A stretch of DNA of 64,000 nucleotides, from NCBI RefSeq assembly GCF_003058195.1, contig NZ_QBUH01000005.1, forward strand, positions 186,001 to 250,000, written 5' to 3'. Below are positions 1 through 8,754 of the stretch, one piece after another. A program made the position numbers and the translations under genes. Under the pieces are notes generated by a model. The model worked only from the letters and a program-made list of their open reading frames with translations, was not told the DNA's origin and did no database searches. This DNA is from Elizabethkingia sp. YR214 (GTDB taxonomy: Bacteria; Bacteroidota; Bacteroidia; Flavobacteriales; Weeksellaceae). How positions within the stretch are numbered: position 1 is the stretch's first letter; each line of letters starts with the position of its first letter.

Positions 1-1
1 A

Positions 2-724
2 CTTTGTTGCTTTATAAATAGTTGCGATTCCGAAAGTCAGTTTTTTATACTCAACTTTAGAAAATCCTAAATTCAGCAATATATTTTTCATCTTCTCACC
101 ATAAGGAAATGCATTTACAGAATCCGGCAGGTAAGTATATGCACGGCTGTCTTTAGAAATGAGCTTTCCTATATTTGGTAGGATATTTTTGAAATAAAAC
201 ATGTAAAACGGCCCTAAGAAACCTTCTACTTTGGAAAATTCCAAAATAAATACATTTCCGTTTGTTTTTACAACTCTCTTCATTTCAGCAAGTCCTTTTT
301 CCAGATTTTCGAAGTTTCTTACACCAAATGCAGCTGTAATCGCATCGAATTCATTATCCTTGAAAGGCATATGCTCCGCATCTCCTTTTATCATTTGGAT
401 TTTGTCCTGAAGTCCTGCTTTTTTTACTTTCTCCACCCCAACATTCAGCATTTGCTGAGACAGGTCATATCCAACAACATCAGCACCTGTTCCTTTTTGT
501 ATGGTCAGTGCCAGATCTCCTGTACCTGTTGCTACATCCAGAATTCTGTTGGGACTGTCAATTTTAAGCCACTTTACCAGTTTGTTTCTCCATGTAACAT
601 CTATTTTCATGGACAAAACGTGGTTAAGCAAATCATATTTAGGGGCAATGTTATCAAACATTTCCTCTACCTGATTTTTCTTACTTTGTTCTGAATTATA
701 TGGGGTTATTGTATTATGTTCCAA
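2..724 (-). CDS. menG: Menaquinone biosynthesis methyltransferase MenG/UbiE (3' end outside window)
   Basis: The minus-strand reading frame is open from the window edge to 724 and gives 241 residues of a class I SAM-dependent methyltransferase. It methylates demethylmenaquinone, the last step of menaquinone synthesis. Visible family landmarks are EMFDNIAPKYDLLN near residue 20, the SAM-binding motif ILDVATGTGDLA near residue 60, and AAFGVRNFENLEKGL in the middle. No ATG lies upstream of the EMFD motif in frame, so I place the start at TTG 722-724, which gives an N-terminus of normal family length. The stop codon of the upstream gene lies 10 nt before this TTG, so the two genes are probably co-transcribed. 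Only a few C-terminal residues can be missing. Confidence 0.9.
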   Translation of the reverse strand, partial: MEHNTITPYNSEQSKKNQVEEMFDNIAPKYDLLNHVLSMKIDVTWRNKLVKWLKIDSPNRILDVATGTGDLALTIQKGTGADVVGYDLSQQMLNVGVEKVKKAGLQDKIQMIKGDAEHMPFKDNEFDAITAAFGVRNFENLEKGLAEMKRVVKTNGNVFILEFSKVEGFLGPFYMFYFKNILPNIGKLISKDSRAYTYLPDSVNAFPYGEKMKNILLNLGFSKVEYKKLTFGIATIYKATK

Positions 725-734
725 AATATTGTTT

Positions 735-1304
735 TTATTCGTTATAATAATCTTTGTAGTAGTTTAAGAAGTCCTGCTTTCTGAATATTTTTGTTCTGGA
801 TTCTACCTTCTGAATATTCTTAATCACCTTATCATATTCTTCATTGACATTGTAATAGAAATCTTCAGTATACAGTTTATTGACCTTCTTAGCATCGGTA
901 AAAAGAGTTTCTCCGTCTACAACAATATTATGTTTTGCCCGAAGCGAATCTTTATTCAGATTGTATCCGTAGTACTGTCTGTTTACATAATAGTCCTTGT
1001 GAGCAATGTTCAGTAATCCACGCAGTTTATTTACAGTAAAAGCAGAATCATAAAGCATTTTCTTGTTTTTATCAAATACTTTTATGTTATTCTGACCTTT
1101 ATTAAGGTCTACTGTTACATACTGTCCGGAAGCAATAATATTCTCTTCCCCGTTATTCACTTTAAAGTAAAAAGTATCAGGAGTGGGATTGTCTACCAGG
1201 TAATGGTTTTCTTTTTTCAAATAGATATAGTAAACAGCAAAAGCTACGACTGCAGCCAACACTGAAAAAATAAGGCCTTTCGCCGATGCACCAAGCTTCT
1301 TCAT
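735..1304 (-). CDS. Conserved membrane-anchored protein of unknown function
   Basis: This is a 189-residue protein with one N-terminal hydrophobic segment (about residues 10-27) following a short Lys-containing end, so it is probably anchored in the inner membrane with the rest in the periplasm. I do not recognise a characterised domain. The C-terminal half is rich in Lys, Tyr and Asn. It lies directly upstream of menG on the same strand with a 10-nt gap, and a TAACTTTG promoter box sits 19 nt upstream of its ATG. The operon position hints at an envelope or quinone-related role, but that is only context. Confidence 0.75.
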   Translation of the reverse strand: MKKLGASAKGLIFSVLAAVVAFAVYYIYLKKENHYLVDNPTPDTFYFKVNNGEENIIASGQYVTVDLNKGQNNIKVFDKNKKMLYDSAFTVNKLRGLLNIAHKDYYVNRQYYGYNLNKDSLRAKHNIVVDGETLFTDAKKVNKLYTEDFYYNVNEEYDKVIKNIQKVESRTKIFRKQDFLNYYKDYYNE

Positions 1305-1323
1305 ACGTCAAAAATAAGCTCTG

Positions 1324-1331
1324 CAAAGTTA
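1324..1331 (-). promoter_or_regulatory. -7 promoter box for the 735-1304 gene and menG
   Basis: Read on the minus strand this is TAACTTTG, an exact match to the Bacteroidota -7 consensus TAnnTTTG. It lies 19 nt upstream of the ATG at 1304. It is back to back with a box for the divergent KAS III gene. Confidence 0.65.
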
Positions 1332-1370
1332 ATAATAATTTTGTTTTCACTATTATATATATTTAATTCT

Positions 1371-1378
1371 TACCTTTG
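1371..1378 (+). promoter_or_regulatory. -7 promoter box for the KAS III/phosphoesterase operon
   Basis: TACCTTTG matches TAnnTTTG and lies 39 nt upstream of the ATG at 1418. No clear -33 TTTG at the usual distance was found. Confidence 0.6.
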
Positions 1379-1417
1379 CCAACTATTAATAATTTACTTT
1401 TTATATATTAAAAACTG

Positions 1418-2482
1418 ATGCTTAAAAGTGTAATCACCGGTTCTGGTCACTACCTTCCTGAAAGAGTAATTGACGGATCATACTTTAATGACGCTGTTTT
1501 CTATGATGAGAATGGTAATAAGATTGAAAAATCTAATGAGGAGATTGTAAAGAAGTTTGTTGAAATCACAGAAATTGAAAGACGCCGCTACATTACGGAT
1601 GATCTTTTAAACAGCGATATTGGTGCTAAAGCGGCCCAGCAAGCTATCGAAGAGGCAGGAATAGATCCGGAAACTATAGATTATGTTATTGCAGCAAGTA
1701 ACTTTGGTGAAGTTACACAAAACGGATTGGCTAACTTTATGCCTTCAGTATCTGCAAGAATAAAAAGTAAACTGGGGATTAAAAACCGCAGATGCGTTAA
1801 TTACGATATGATCTTTGGCTGCCCGGGATGGGTAGAAGGAATGATCCTTGCCAACGATCTTATTCAGGCTAAGAGAGCAAAAACTATTCTGGTTGTAGGT
1901 ACAGAAACCCTAAGCCGTGTAGTAGATATATATGACAGAGACAGATTAATCTTTGCTGATGGAGCGGGAGCTGTTATTCTGCAGGCTAAAGAAAATACCG
2001 AGGAAGGGTTTATAACTTCTAATACAATTTGTGATAATGATGTTGAATTAGAATACCTAAGCAATGGATGTTCACTAAATCCTGAAGTAGGACAGGACCG
2101 AATGTTTATCAGAATGCGTGGTCGTAAAATTTACGAATATGCATTGAAAAATGTTCCGGATGCTATAAAAGACACCATCAGTCAAGCAGGATTAGACATC
2201 GAAGACATCGACAAAATCCTTATCCATCAGGCGAATGCTAAAATGGATCACGCTATTATCCACAGACTATTCAAACTTTACGGTAAAGAATACAGAGAAG
2301 AGATTGCACCAATGACTATTCAGGAATTTGGTAACTCTTCAGTAGCGACTGTGCCTACGATGTATGATCTGATTAAAAAAGACAAAATGCAGGGGCATTC
2401 TTTCAAGAAGGGTGGTTATGTTGCCATGGCTTCAGTAGGTGCCGGCATGAACATCAATTGCCTCATTTATAAAAACGAATGA
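1418..2482 (+). CDS. 3-oxoacyl-ACP synthase III family (FabH-like) condensing enzyme
   Basis: This 354-residue thiolase-fold protein carries the FabH-type catalytic triad: the Cys in FGCPGWVEGM (about residue 133), the His in ILIHQANAKM (about 268) and the Asn in EFGNSSVATVPT (about 306). KAS III enzymes condense an acyl-CoA with malonyl-ACP. An insertion after residue 25 (FNDAVFYDENGNKIEKS) is longer than in E. coli FabH and resembles the Bacteroidota sub-family also used in secondary lipid synthesis, so it may or may not be the housekeeping FabH. The stop codon overlaps the start of the next gene (ATGA at 2479-2482), which indicates translational coupling. Confidence 0.85.
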   Translation: MLKSVITGSGHYLPERVIDGSYFNDAVFYDENGNKIEKSNEEIVKKFVEITEIERRRYITDDLLNSDIGAKAAQQAIEEAGIDPETIDYVIAASNFGEVTQNGLANFMPSVSARIKSKLGIKNRRCVNYDMIFGCPGWVEGMILANDLIQAKRAKTILVVGTETLSRVVDIYDRDRLIFADGAGAVILQAKENTEEGFITSNTICDNDVELEYLSNGCSLNPEVGQDRMFIRMRGRKIYEYALKNVPDAIKDTISQAGLDIEDIDKILIHQANAKMDHAIIHRLFKLYGKEYREEIAPMTIQEFGNSSVATVPTMYDLIKKDKMQGHSFKKGGYVAMASVGAGMNINCLIYKNE

Positions 2483-3687
2483 TTCAAAAAATCTTCCCTT
2501 ATGTTTTCGGAATAATCCTGATATTAGAATTATATGTATATCAGGCCATAAAAAACATAACTAAGAATAAAAAAATAAGATTAACATACTGGGTAATAAC
2601 AATACTGCTATACGGTATTATTATTACCCTTATGCTTACTTTCGAAAAGGGATCCCGAGACCAGACCAAAGTACATTGGCTTGCCGCTATATTTACCATG
2701 TTTCTGGTACCGAAAGTATTAATTACCGCTATTCTCCTTCTGGGCGATATTTTCCGCATTGCAGAATACACCTTACAGCGTTTTACAAAACCTGCAAAAA
2801 CTTTCCCTGAAAGAAGAAAATTCCTAAGCCTAACAGCATTGGGACTGGGAGCAGCACTCTCCTATTCTTTCTTCGACGGAATGGTATGGGGTAAATACAG
2901 GTATTTTGTAAGAAACATTAAGGTAAAAATCCCTAACCTTCCAAAAAGCTTTAAGGGCTATAAAGTCTTACAAATCTCCGATGTACACAGCGGTAGTTAC
3001 TCCGATCCGGCTAAATTGCAACACGCAATAGACATGATTAATGGACAAAATGCTGATCTTATCTTGTTTACAGGAGATATGGTGAATGCTTATGCCGAAG
3101 AATTTATTCCTTTTGTAGAACTGTTCTCCACTATAAAATCTAAAGACGGAAAACTCGCAGTTCTTGGTAATCATGATTATGGTGGTTACGGAACATGGAA
3201 AAGTCAGGCAGAGCATGATCAGAATATTCCAAAACTTATAGAACTGGAAAAACGGGCTGGTTTCGATATGCTTCGTAACGAGTTTAGAATGATTGAGAAA
3301 AACGGTGAAAAACTTTATATAGTAGGTGTTGAAAACTGGGGGCTTCCTCCATTTCCGCAATATGGAGATCTGGATAAAGCAACACAGGGTATTCCTAATG
3401 ATGCAGCAAAAATCCTGATGTCTCACGATCCTACCCACTTTGACGAGATTGTAAAAAAACATCCGTCTAATATCCATTTAACTTTATCCGGACATACACA
3501 CGGTATGCAGTTCGGATTAGACTTAAAGAACATTAAATGGTCTCCGGTACAATATAAATATCCAAAATGGGCAGATTTATATGAATCGATGGGAAAATAC
3601 CTTTATGTTAATCGTGGATTTGGTGTAATTGGTTATCCGGGAAGAGTCGGTGTAAAACCAGAAATCACAGTATTTGAATTAAGCTAA
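2479..3687 (+). CDS. Membrane-anchored calcineurin-like metallophosphoesterase
   Basis: The 402-residue protein has about three N-terminal hydrophobic segments (roughly residues 8-25, 38-56 and 70-90) and then a YaeI/YkuE-type phosphoesterase domain from about residue 150. All metal-binding motifs are present: QISDVHSG, LFTGDMVN, VLGNHDYGG, MSHDPTHF and LSGHTHGMQFG. Relatives act on phospholipid or lipid A-type pyrophosphates; the substrate here is unknown. It overlaps the KAS III gene by 4 nt, so a shared role in lipid metabolism is a reasonable guess. A strong hairpin terminator follows. Confidence 0.88.
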   Translation: MIQKIFPYVFGIILILELYVYQAIKNITKNKKIRLTYWVITILLYGIIITLMLTFEKGSRDQTKVHWLAAIFTMFLVPKVLITAILLLGDIFRIAEYTLQRFTKPAKTFPERRKFLSLTALGLGAALSYSFFDGMVWGKYRYFVRNIKVKIPNLPKSFKGYKVLQISDVHSGSYSDPAKLQHAIDMINGQNADLILFTGDMVNAYAEEFIPFVELFSTIKSKDGKLAVLGNHDYGGYGTWKSQAEHDQNIPKLIELEKRAGFDMLRNEFRMIEKNGEKLYIVGVENWGLPPFPQYGDLDKATQGIPNDAAKILMSHDPTHFDEIVKKHPSNIHLTLSGHTHGMQFGLDLKNIKWSPVQYKYPKWADLYESMGKYLYVNRGFGVIGYPGRVGVKPEITVFELS

Positions 3688-3711
3688 AATGCTTCAGTAA
3701 TTAATATAGAG

Positions 3712-3740
3712 TCACACTATTTTTGTAGTGTGATTTTTTT
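3712..3740 (+). terminator. Terminator between convergent genes
   Basis: A perfect 8-bp stem (TCACACTA 3712-3719 with TAGTGTGA 3726-3733) with a 6-nt loop is followed by a T run. It sits between the convergent stops at 3687 and 3750. Confidence 0.85.
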
Positions 3741-3749
3741 ATAAAACCT

Positions 3750-4505
3750 TTAGAAAAAATACTCTCTCAGGGTTGCTGTCGCAAAGTCGTTTTCATTAAT
3801 CCATTTCAGGAATTCAGAGAACTTATGGTACATTTTATCCCCCAAATTATATTTTCGGTAGAAGACCAGCCCATAGTCAGGAGACGTTACATTCATAAAC
3901 TGCCATGGATAATAGTACAATAAAGTATACTCGTCCTGATTGACTGTTTCCAGTACCATCCCTTCATAATAACGCAATGGTAAGAACTGAAAAGAAAAGT
4001 CACTAAATGGCAATCTTGTCATTGGAGATTGTGAAACCGGAAGATATAAAATATCATCCTTCACATATTGGATTGTTTTTCGGGTTATCTTTTTGAGATA
4101 TTGGGATATGTCACGCGGTTCGAAACTGGCATCGTATACATAATCCAGATTTTTAAGATCCTGAGCAGAAACATCACAATGGGGAGCATATCGGATTCCG
4201 AATATCTTCTTACCGGATATCTCTTCCAATATTTTTTTAGATTCTGCCAACTGGTCTATATTCTCTTCGGTATACCAATGGGCTATTCCAAAGTTTTTAG
4301 CGACGATACTTTTTATAAGCTCCGGATTGCGCTCTGCAAAATGGCTTTCGATAAAGAAAGTGGCTTGTATTTCAGCATTTTCTAAAATACGCAGAAGACT
4401 CTGCGTTCCCTTAACACTAATTTCATCCAGTTCTTTCATTGAAAAAAGTCCCTGCTTTTCAGTAGGGACTTGAAAACTTCGAAGATTGAATGTTAATAAT
4501 ATCAT
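3750..4505 (-). CDS. Polysaccharide deacetylase-like (NodB-fold) protein, probably inactive
   Basis: The 251-residue protein follows the NodB fold: an N-terminal MILLTFNL strand, TFFIESHFAERNPELIKSI near residues 49-67, and FGIRYAPHCD near residue 100. Active NodB enzymes use TFDD in motif 1 and a HxxxH metal pair in motif 2. Here motif 1 reads TFNL and motif 2 reads IAHWYTEEN, so the catalytic Asp pair and one His are missing. It may bind a glycan without cleaving it. Its ATG directly abuts the stop codon of the threonine dehydrogenase gene (TAAATG on the minus strand), which makes translational coupling likely. Confidence 0.72.
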   Translation of the reverse strand: MILLTFNLRSFQVPTEKQGLFSMKELDEISVKGTQSLLRILENAEIQATFFIESHFAERNPELIKSIVAKNFGIAHWYTEENIDQLAESKKILEEISGKKIFGIRYAPHCDVSAQDLKNLDYVYDASFEPRDISQYLKKITRKTIQYVKDDILYLPVSQSPMTRLPFSDFSFQFLPLRYYEGMVLETVNQDEYTLLYYYPWQFMNVTSPDYGLVFYRKYNLGDKMYHKFSEFLKWINENDFATATLREYFF

Positions 4506-5474
4506 TTAGGCTTTGGCCAACTTCTTTTTTAAATTCTCTAACATGTCTTTGGTCATAGAGGTAATATCGAAATCATATTTCAGCCCCCAGTCCTTCTTAG
4601 CTACAGCATCATCTATGCTTGCAGGCCAGCTGTCTGCAATCGCCTGACGGAAATCAGGTTCATAGCTTATTTCAAATGTAGGCATTTCATTTTTAATTTC
4701 AGCTGCCAATTCTGCCGGAGTAAAAGACATACCGCCAAGGTTATAAGACGTTCTTACTGACAATTGCTCACTAGGAGCATCCATTAACTGTAATGTTGCA
4801 TTGATTGCATCGTCCATATACAGCATTGGCATTGCTGTATCTTCTTTTATAAAACTGGTGTATTTACCATCTTCAATAGCCTTATAGAAAATTTCTACAG
4901 CATAATCGGTTGTTCCACCACCTGCAGGAGCTTTCCATGAAATAAGTCCGGGATAACGGATACTTCTTACATCTACACCATATTTATTGTGGTAATATTC
5001 GCACCATTTCTCACCTGCCAGTTTAGAAATTCCGTACACAGTAGAAGGGTTTAATGGTACTTCCTGCCCTACATCTGTTTTAGGAATTTCGCGTCCGAAT
5101 ACAGCAATACTGCTTGGCCAGAAAAGTTTATTGATCTTCTTATCTTTTGCCATTTCCAGGAAGTGAATTAACGGATCTACGTTAATTCTCCACGCTAATG
5201 GCGGATTCTTCTCTGAGGTTCCTGATAAAAGAGATGCTAAATGGTATACCGTTGTAATTTTGTTCTCTGTTACAAATTTTTCGATAGATGCAGAATCAGT
5301 CACATCCATTTTGATATAAGTACCTGCTGCAGAATCGACGGCTTTACTTTCATCTTCCAGCCCAAGCCCGAATATGTTTTCTCTTCCGTATATTGCTGCT
5401 AAGCGAATGCATAATTCAGTACCTATCTGGCCTAATGCGCCAGTAATCAAAATTCTTTCCGTGTGTGACTCCAT
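4506..5474 (-). CDS. tdh: L-threonine 3-dehydrogenase, SDR type
   Basis: The 322-residue extended short-chain dehydrogenase oxidises L-threonine with NAD to 2-amino-3-ketobutyrate. It shows the Rossmann motif ITGALGQIGTEL (residues 10-21), the catalytic YGISK (about 145-149) and the segment PGLISWKAPAGGGTTDYAVEIFYKAI, which is typical of the UDP-galactose-epimerase-like threonine dehydrogenases known from Flavobacterium. It is the first gene of a two-gene operon with the deacetylase-like gene. A TAAATTTG box on the minus strand lies at 5502-5509, 27 nt upstream of the ATG. Confidence 0.88.
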   Translation of the reverse strand: MESHTERILITGALGQIGTELCIRLAAIYGRENIFGLGLEDESKAVDSAAGTYIKMDVTDSASIEKFVTENKITTVYHLASLLSGTSEKNPPLAWRINVDPLIHFLEMAKDKKINKLFWPSSIAVFGREIPKTDVGQEVPLNPSTVYGISKLAGEKWCEYYHNKYGVDVRSIRYPGLISWKAPAGGGTTDYAVEIFYKAIEDGKYTSFIKEDTAMPMLYMDDAINATLQLMDAPSEQLSVRTSYNLGGMSFTPAELAAEIKNEMPTFEISYEPDFRQAIADSWPASIDDAVAKKDWGLKYDFDITSMTKDMLENLKKKLAKA

Positions 5475-5549
5475 AATTATTGTTTCAATATTTTAAGAAG
5501 CAAATTTAATTATTATCTAAAACATAATAAAGAATCTGACAGGTTTATT

Positions 5550-5557
5550 TATTTTTG
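5550..5557 (+). promoter_or_regulatory. -7 promoter box for gamma-glutamyltransferase
   Basis: TATTTTTG matches TAnnTTTG and lies 18 nt upstream of the ATG at 5576. Confidence 0.55.
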
Positions 5558-5575
5558 TAGACACAAATTGATCTT

Positions 5576-7273
5576 ATGAGAAAATTACTCTTTACTATTG
5601 GGATTATTTCAACTACTTCTACCCTTCTATTCGCTCAGTATACTGACGTAAGAGTGGTAAAAGAAGTGAAAGTAAAAAATAAAGGTGTCGTTGTATCAGC
5701 ACATCCGCTTGCCAGCGAAGCGGGTACATTGGTAATGAATGAAGGCGGGAATGCATTTGATGCTTCTATTGCAACCCAGTATGCTCTTGCGGTAGTATAT
5801 CCTCAGGCAGGAAATATTGGCGGTGGCGGATTTATGGTTGCCACAACTGCGGACGGAAAAAAATTATCATTAGACTACCGCGAAACAGCTCCGGCAAAGG
5901 CCCATAAAGATATGTATATCGATAAAAAAGGAAATGCCAATACAGATCTTAGCCAGTACGGATGGCTTGCTGTTGGTGTTCCTGGCTCTGTAGCGGGGCT
6001 ATACGAAATGCATAAATATGCAAAGCTTCCTATGGAAAAACTAATTCAGCCTGCTATTGATCTTGCTGAAAAAGGATTTGCTATTACCCAGGCCGAAGCC
6101 AACTTGCTAAACTCTACAAAGAAAAACTTCCTGAACAATAATAAAAATGCCACTGTTTTTGTAAAAGATACCGATTGGAAAGAAGGAGATATCCTTGTAC
6201 AAAAAGATCTGGCAGAAACCTTAAGAAGAATCCAGAAAGAAGGATTAAAAGGCTTTTATGAAGGAAAAACAGCCGACCTTATTATTGCTGAAATGAAAAG
6301 AGGTAACGGAATCATTACTCATAATGATCTGAAAAATTATAAAGTAAAATTCAGAACACCTATTACCTTCGATTATAAAGGAAACGAAGTTGTTACAATG
6401 CCTTTGCCTTCCAGTGGTGGAATTTTGCTGGCACAAATGCTTACTATGACTGATTTTGTAGGATTAAAGGATAAACAGCTTAACTCTCCGGAAGCAGTAC
6501 AGCTAATGGTGGAAGCTGAAAGACGTGCTTATGCAGACAGAGCAGAATACATGGGAGATCCCGATTTTATTCAGGATAAAACAGCCATGCTGATTAGCAC
6601 TGATTACCTAAAGAAAAGATTTGCTAATTATAATCCTAATCTTGCTACACCAAGCAAAGATGTAGGTACAATCATCAATCCGGGAAAAGAAAGTACACAA
6701 ACTACACACATCAGTATTCTGGATAAAGAAGGAAATGCTGTTTCTGTAACCACAACCCTGAACGGTTATTACGGAAGCAAAACGGTTGTAAGCGGTGCGG
6801 GCTTCTTTTTAAATAATGAAATGGATGACTTCTCTGTAAAACCAGGAGTTCCGAATATGTACGGTGCCGTAGGTGGTGAGGCCAATGCCATTGCGCCTAA
6901 CAAAAGAATGTTAAGCTCTATGGTTCCTACCATTGTATTAAAAGACAAAAAACCATATATTGTAGTCGGGACACCAGGTGGTACTACAATTCCAACTTCT
7001 GTATTCCAGGCGATTGTAGATGTTATTGACTTTGGAACCAATACAAACATTGCTGTTAATGCACCTAAATTTCACCATCAGTGGCTACCGGAAACTGTAG
7101 CTGTGGAAAAGGGTTTTCCGGAATATACAATTAAAGAACTGGAAAAGAAAAATTACAAATTCGAAAGACGTGATAAAATCGGTCGCGTAGAAATGATCGT
7201 AGTAGATCCTAACGGAAACTACCATGCTGTAGCCGATGGCCGCGGAGACGACTCCGTTTCTATGGAGAAATAA
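5576..7273 (+). CDS. ggt: Gamma-glutamyltransferase (gamma-glutamyltranspeptidase)
   Basis: The 565-residue precursor has a Sec signal peptide (residues 1-20, ending LLFAQ). It belongs to the Ntn-hydrolase family that cleaves the gamma-glutamyl bond of glutathione and transfers or hydrolyses the glutamyl group in the periplasm. Key regions are NAFDASIATQYAL, GNIGGGGFM and the self-processing site at QTTHISIL, where Thr376 would become the N-terminal nucleophile of the small subunit; VTTTLN and GGTTIPTSVFQ follow. Length is normal. It is a single-gene unit with its own promoter box and a strong terminator. Confidence 0.95.
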   Translation: MRKLLFTIGIISTTSTLLFAQYTDVRVVKEVKVKNKGVVVSAHPLASEAGTLVMNEGGNAFDASIATQYALAVVYPQAGNIGGGGFMVATTADGKKLSLDYRETAPAKAHKDMYIDKKGNANTDLSQYGWLAVGVPGSVAGLYEMHKYAKLPMEKLIQPAIDLAEKGFAITQAEANLLNSTKKNFLNNNKNATVFVKDTDWKEGDILVQKDLAETLRRIQKEGLKGFYEGKTADLIIAEMKRGNGIITHNDLKNYKVKFRTPITFDYKGNEVVTMPLPSSGGILLAQMLTMTDFVGLKDKQLNSPEAVQLMVEAERRAYADRAEYMGDPDFIQDKTAMLISTDYLKKRFANYNPNLATPSKDVGTIINPGKESTQTTHISILDKEGNAVSVTTTLNGYYGSKTVVSGAGFFLNNEMDDFSVKPGVPNMYGAVGGEANAIAPNKRMLSSMVPTIVLKDKKPYIVVGTPGGTTIPTSVFQAIVDVIDFGTNTNIAVNAPKFHHQWLPETVAVEKGFPEYTIKELEKKNYKFERRDKIGRVEMIVVDPNGNYHAVADGRGDDSVSMEK

Positions 7274-7297
7274 ACCCAACTTTGCATAAATTTTTAC

Positions 7298-7334
7298 AAA
7301 CTGTTGCTTAACTTCTATAAGCAACAGTTTTTTT
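7298..7334 (+). terminator. Terminator after ggt
   Basis: A 13-bp perfect stem (7298-7310 with 7318-7330) with a 7-nt loop, ending in a T run. Confidence 0.9.
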
Positions 7335-7404
7335 ATGCCTTTATCTATCGGTGTTATTTATAATATTAAGCCATTTTTAAGCCTATATCAGGGATTTTAT
7401 TGAG

Positions 7405-7412
7405 TAACTTTG
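7405..7412 (+). promoter_or_regulatory. -7 box directly before the start codon (leaderless transcript predicted)
   Basis: TAACTTTG matches TAnnTTTG and ends only 4 nt before the ATG at 7417, so transcription should start at or next to the start codon. Confidence 0.6.
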
Positions 7413-7416
7413 CAGG

Positions 7417-8394
7417 ATGATTGATTGGAATAATTTGTTTACTGAAAACGGACAAGGTGTAGTTTACACCTGGGCTGCCCCGATTCACCTTACGGTGATA
7501 TTGGGCGAAATGATTTACAGCCACTTCAATAAAGAAAAACTTTATGAAACAAAGGACACCATTACCAATGTTTATTTAGCTCTTCTAAACTACGGGCTGG
7601 ATATTCTGATGAAGGCCTTTGCGATGGGAGTAATGTTCTTCTTTTATCATTATCGTCTTTTTACATGGGAAGAAAATGCCTGGTACTGGATTGCGGTATT
7701 CCTTTTACAGGATTTCGTTTATTACGTTCTGCATCTCGTAGATCACAAATCCCGCGTATTCTGGGCTGTACATATTACCCATCACAATTCGGAATTATTC
7801 AATATTTCTACAGGATTCAGATCTTCGGTTTTCGAACCATTGTACCGCTATATGTTCTTTTCACCGTTAGCCTTCTTAGGATTCAATCCTTGGCATATTA
7901 TGGTAGTATATGCTATAGTACAGGTATACGGAACGTGGGTACATACCAAAACAATTAAAAATATGGGTATATTAGAATATATTCTGGTAACCCCTTCTCA
8001 CCACCGTGTGCACCATGCATGCAATATCCGTTATCTGGATAAAAATATGGGCATGATGCTTATTGTATGGGATAAATTATTCGGAACCTTTGAAAAAGAA
8101 GATCCAAATCTTCCTGTAAAGTACGGGATATACCCTAAGGCTAAAGACCGCGGACCTATTAATGTTGTATTCTATGAATGGAAAAAACTGGCCCGGGATC
8201 TTGCCCAGCCTAACCTTAGTATGATGGACAGGTTCAGGTATATTTTCTATTCACCGGGATGGAGACATGATGGTACAGGTAAAACCGTAAAAGACTACCA
8301 ACGTGCAGAGCTAAAACGCAGAGAGAGAAAAAGAAAAGCCGCTGAAATGGCTGCTAAAAATGCCGAAAATGAAGTCGTAAAAAAAGTAAGTTAG
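7417..8394 (+). CDS. Sterol desaturase / fatty acid hydroxylase superfamily protein
   Basis: The 325-residue integral membrane protein carries the di-iron His clusters of the superfamily: HLVDH (about 108), HITHH (about 119-123), WVHTKT and HRVHH (about 195-199). Several hydrophobic segments span residues 10-170. The C-terminal 50 residues are very basic and Ala-rich (KRRERKRKAAEMAAKN). Enzymes of this family insert OH groups or double bonds into lipids; the substrate cannot be read from the sequence. The predicted promoter implies a leaderless mRNA. Confidence 0.85.
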   Translation: MIDWNNLFTENGQGVVYTWAAPIHLTVILGEMIYSHFNKEKLYETKDTITNVYLALLNYGLDILMKAFAMGVMFFFYHYRLFTWEENAWYWIAVFLLQDFVYYVLHLVDHKSRVFWAVHITHHNSELFNISTGFRSSVFEPLYRYMFFSPLAFLGFNPWHIMVVYAIVQVYGTWVHTKTIKNMGILEYILVTPSHHRVHHACNIRYLDKNMGMMLIVWDKLFGTFEKEDPNLPVKYGIYPKAKDRGPINVVFYEWKKLARDLAQPNLSMMDRFRYIFYSPGWRHDGTGKTVKDYQRAELKRRERKRKAAEMAAKNAENEVVKKVS

Positions 8395-8410
8395 TTTTAA
8401 TTATAATAGC

Positions 8411-8442
8411 AATGGCCGGAATTTCTTCTGGTCATTTTTTAT
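8411..8442 (+). terminator. Terminator after the fatty acid hydroxylase-like gene
   Basis: A 9-bp stem with G-U pairs (8411-8419 with 8428-8436) followed by a T-rich tract. The rest of the gap to 8754 is very AT-rich; apart from a near-match -7 box close to 8699 (TAATTTTTG, one base too long) I see nothing in it. Confidence 0.6.
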
Positions 8443-8754
8443 TTTATCACATCAATTTATTTTTTAATTAAAATTAATAATAAATATTTTTTGATGTTTT
8501 TTTTTCATTATTCACCTATCTATTATTATGCATAAAATATGACACAAGTATTATCGTTTACCTACTGTTTCCCTGTAAATTAGTTAAAAATATTCAGCGA
8601 TTATTTTTTATAAAATACAATATACAAATTCCATATTCAGGGGATTTTATGAAATAAGTAACCTGTATTAACTCTTCGTAAAAAAAGAAATATTATAATT
8701 TTTGGTACGCAAATTGTCTATACAAATACAATTAAAATAATCCCAAATTTTACG

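Noticed and set aside
371-694. A 107-residue plus-strand frame
   Set aside because: It lies fully antisense to menG, whose minus-strand frame shows conserved methyltransferase motifs.
1864-2064. Antisense open frames inside conserved genes (here within the KAS III gene; many similar cases such as 2968-3477, 10547-10984, 62222-62512)
   Set aside because: They lie opposite well-supported genes, have no homology that I recognise, and lack promoter boxes.
8443-8754. A hidden small gene or RNA in the long gap before ecotin
   Set aside because: Both strands are very AT-rich with only very short open frames and no stable hairpin; I see no support for a gene.
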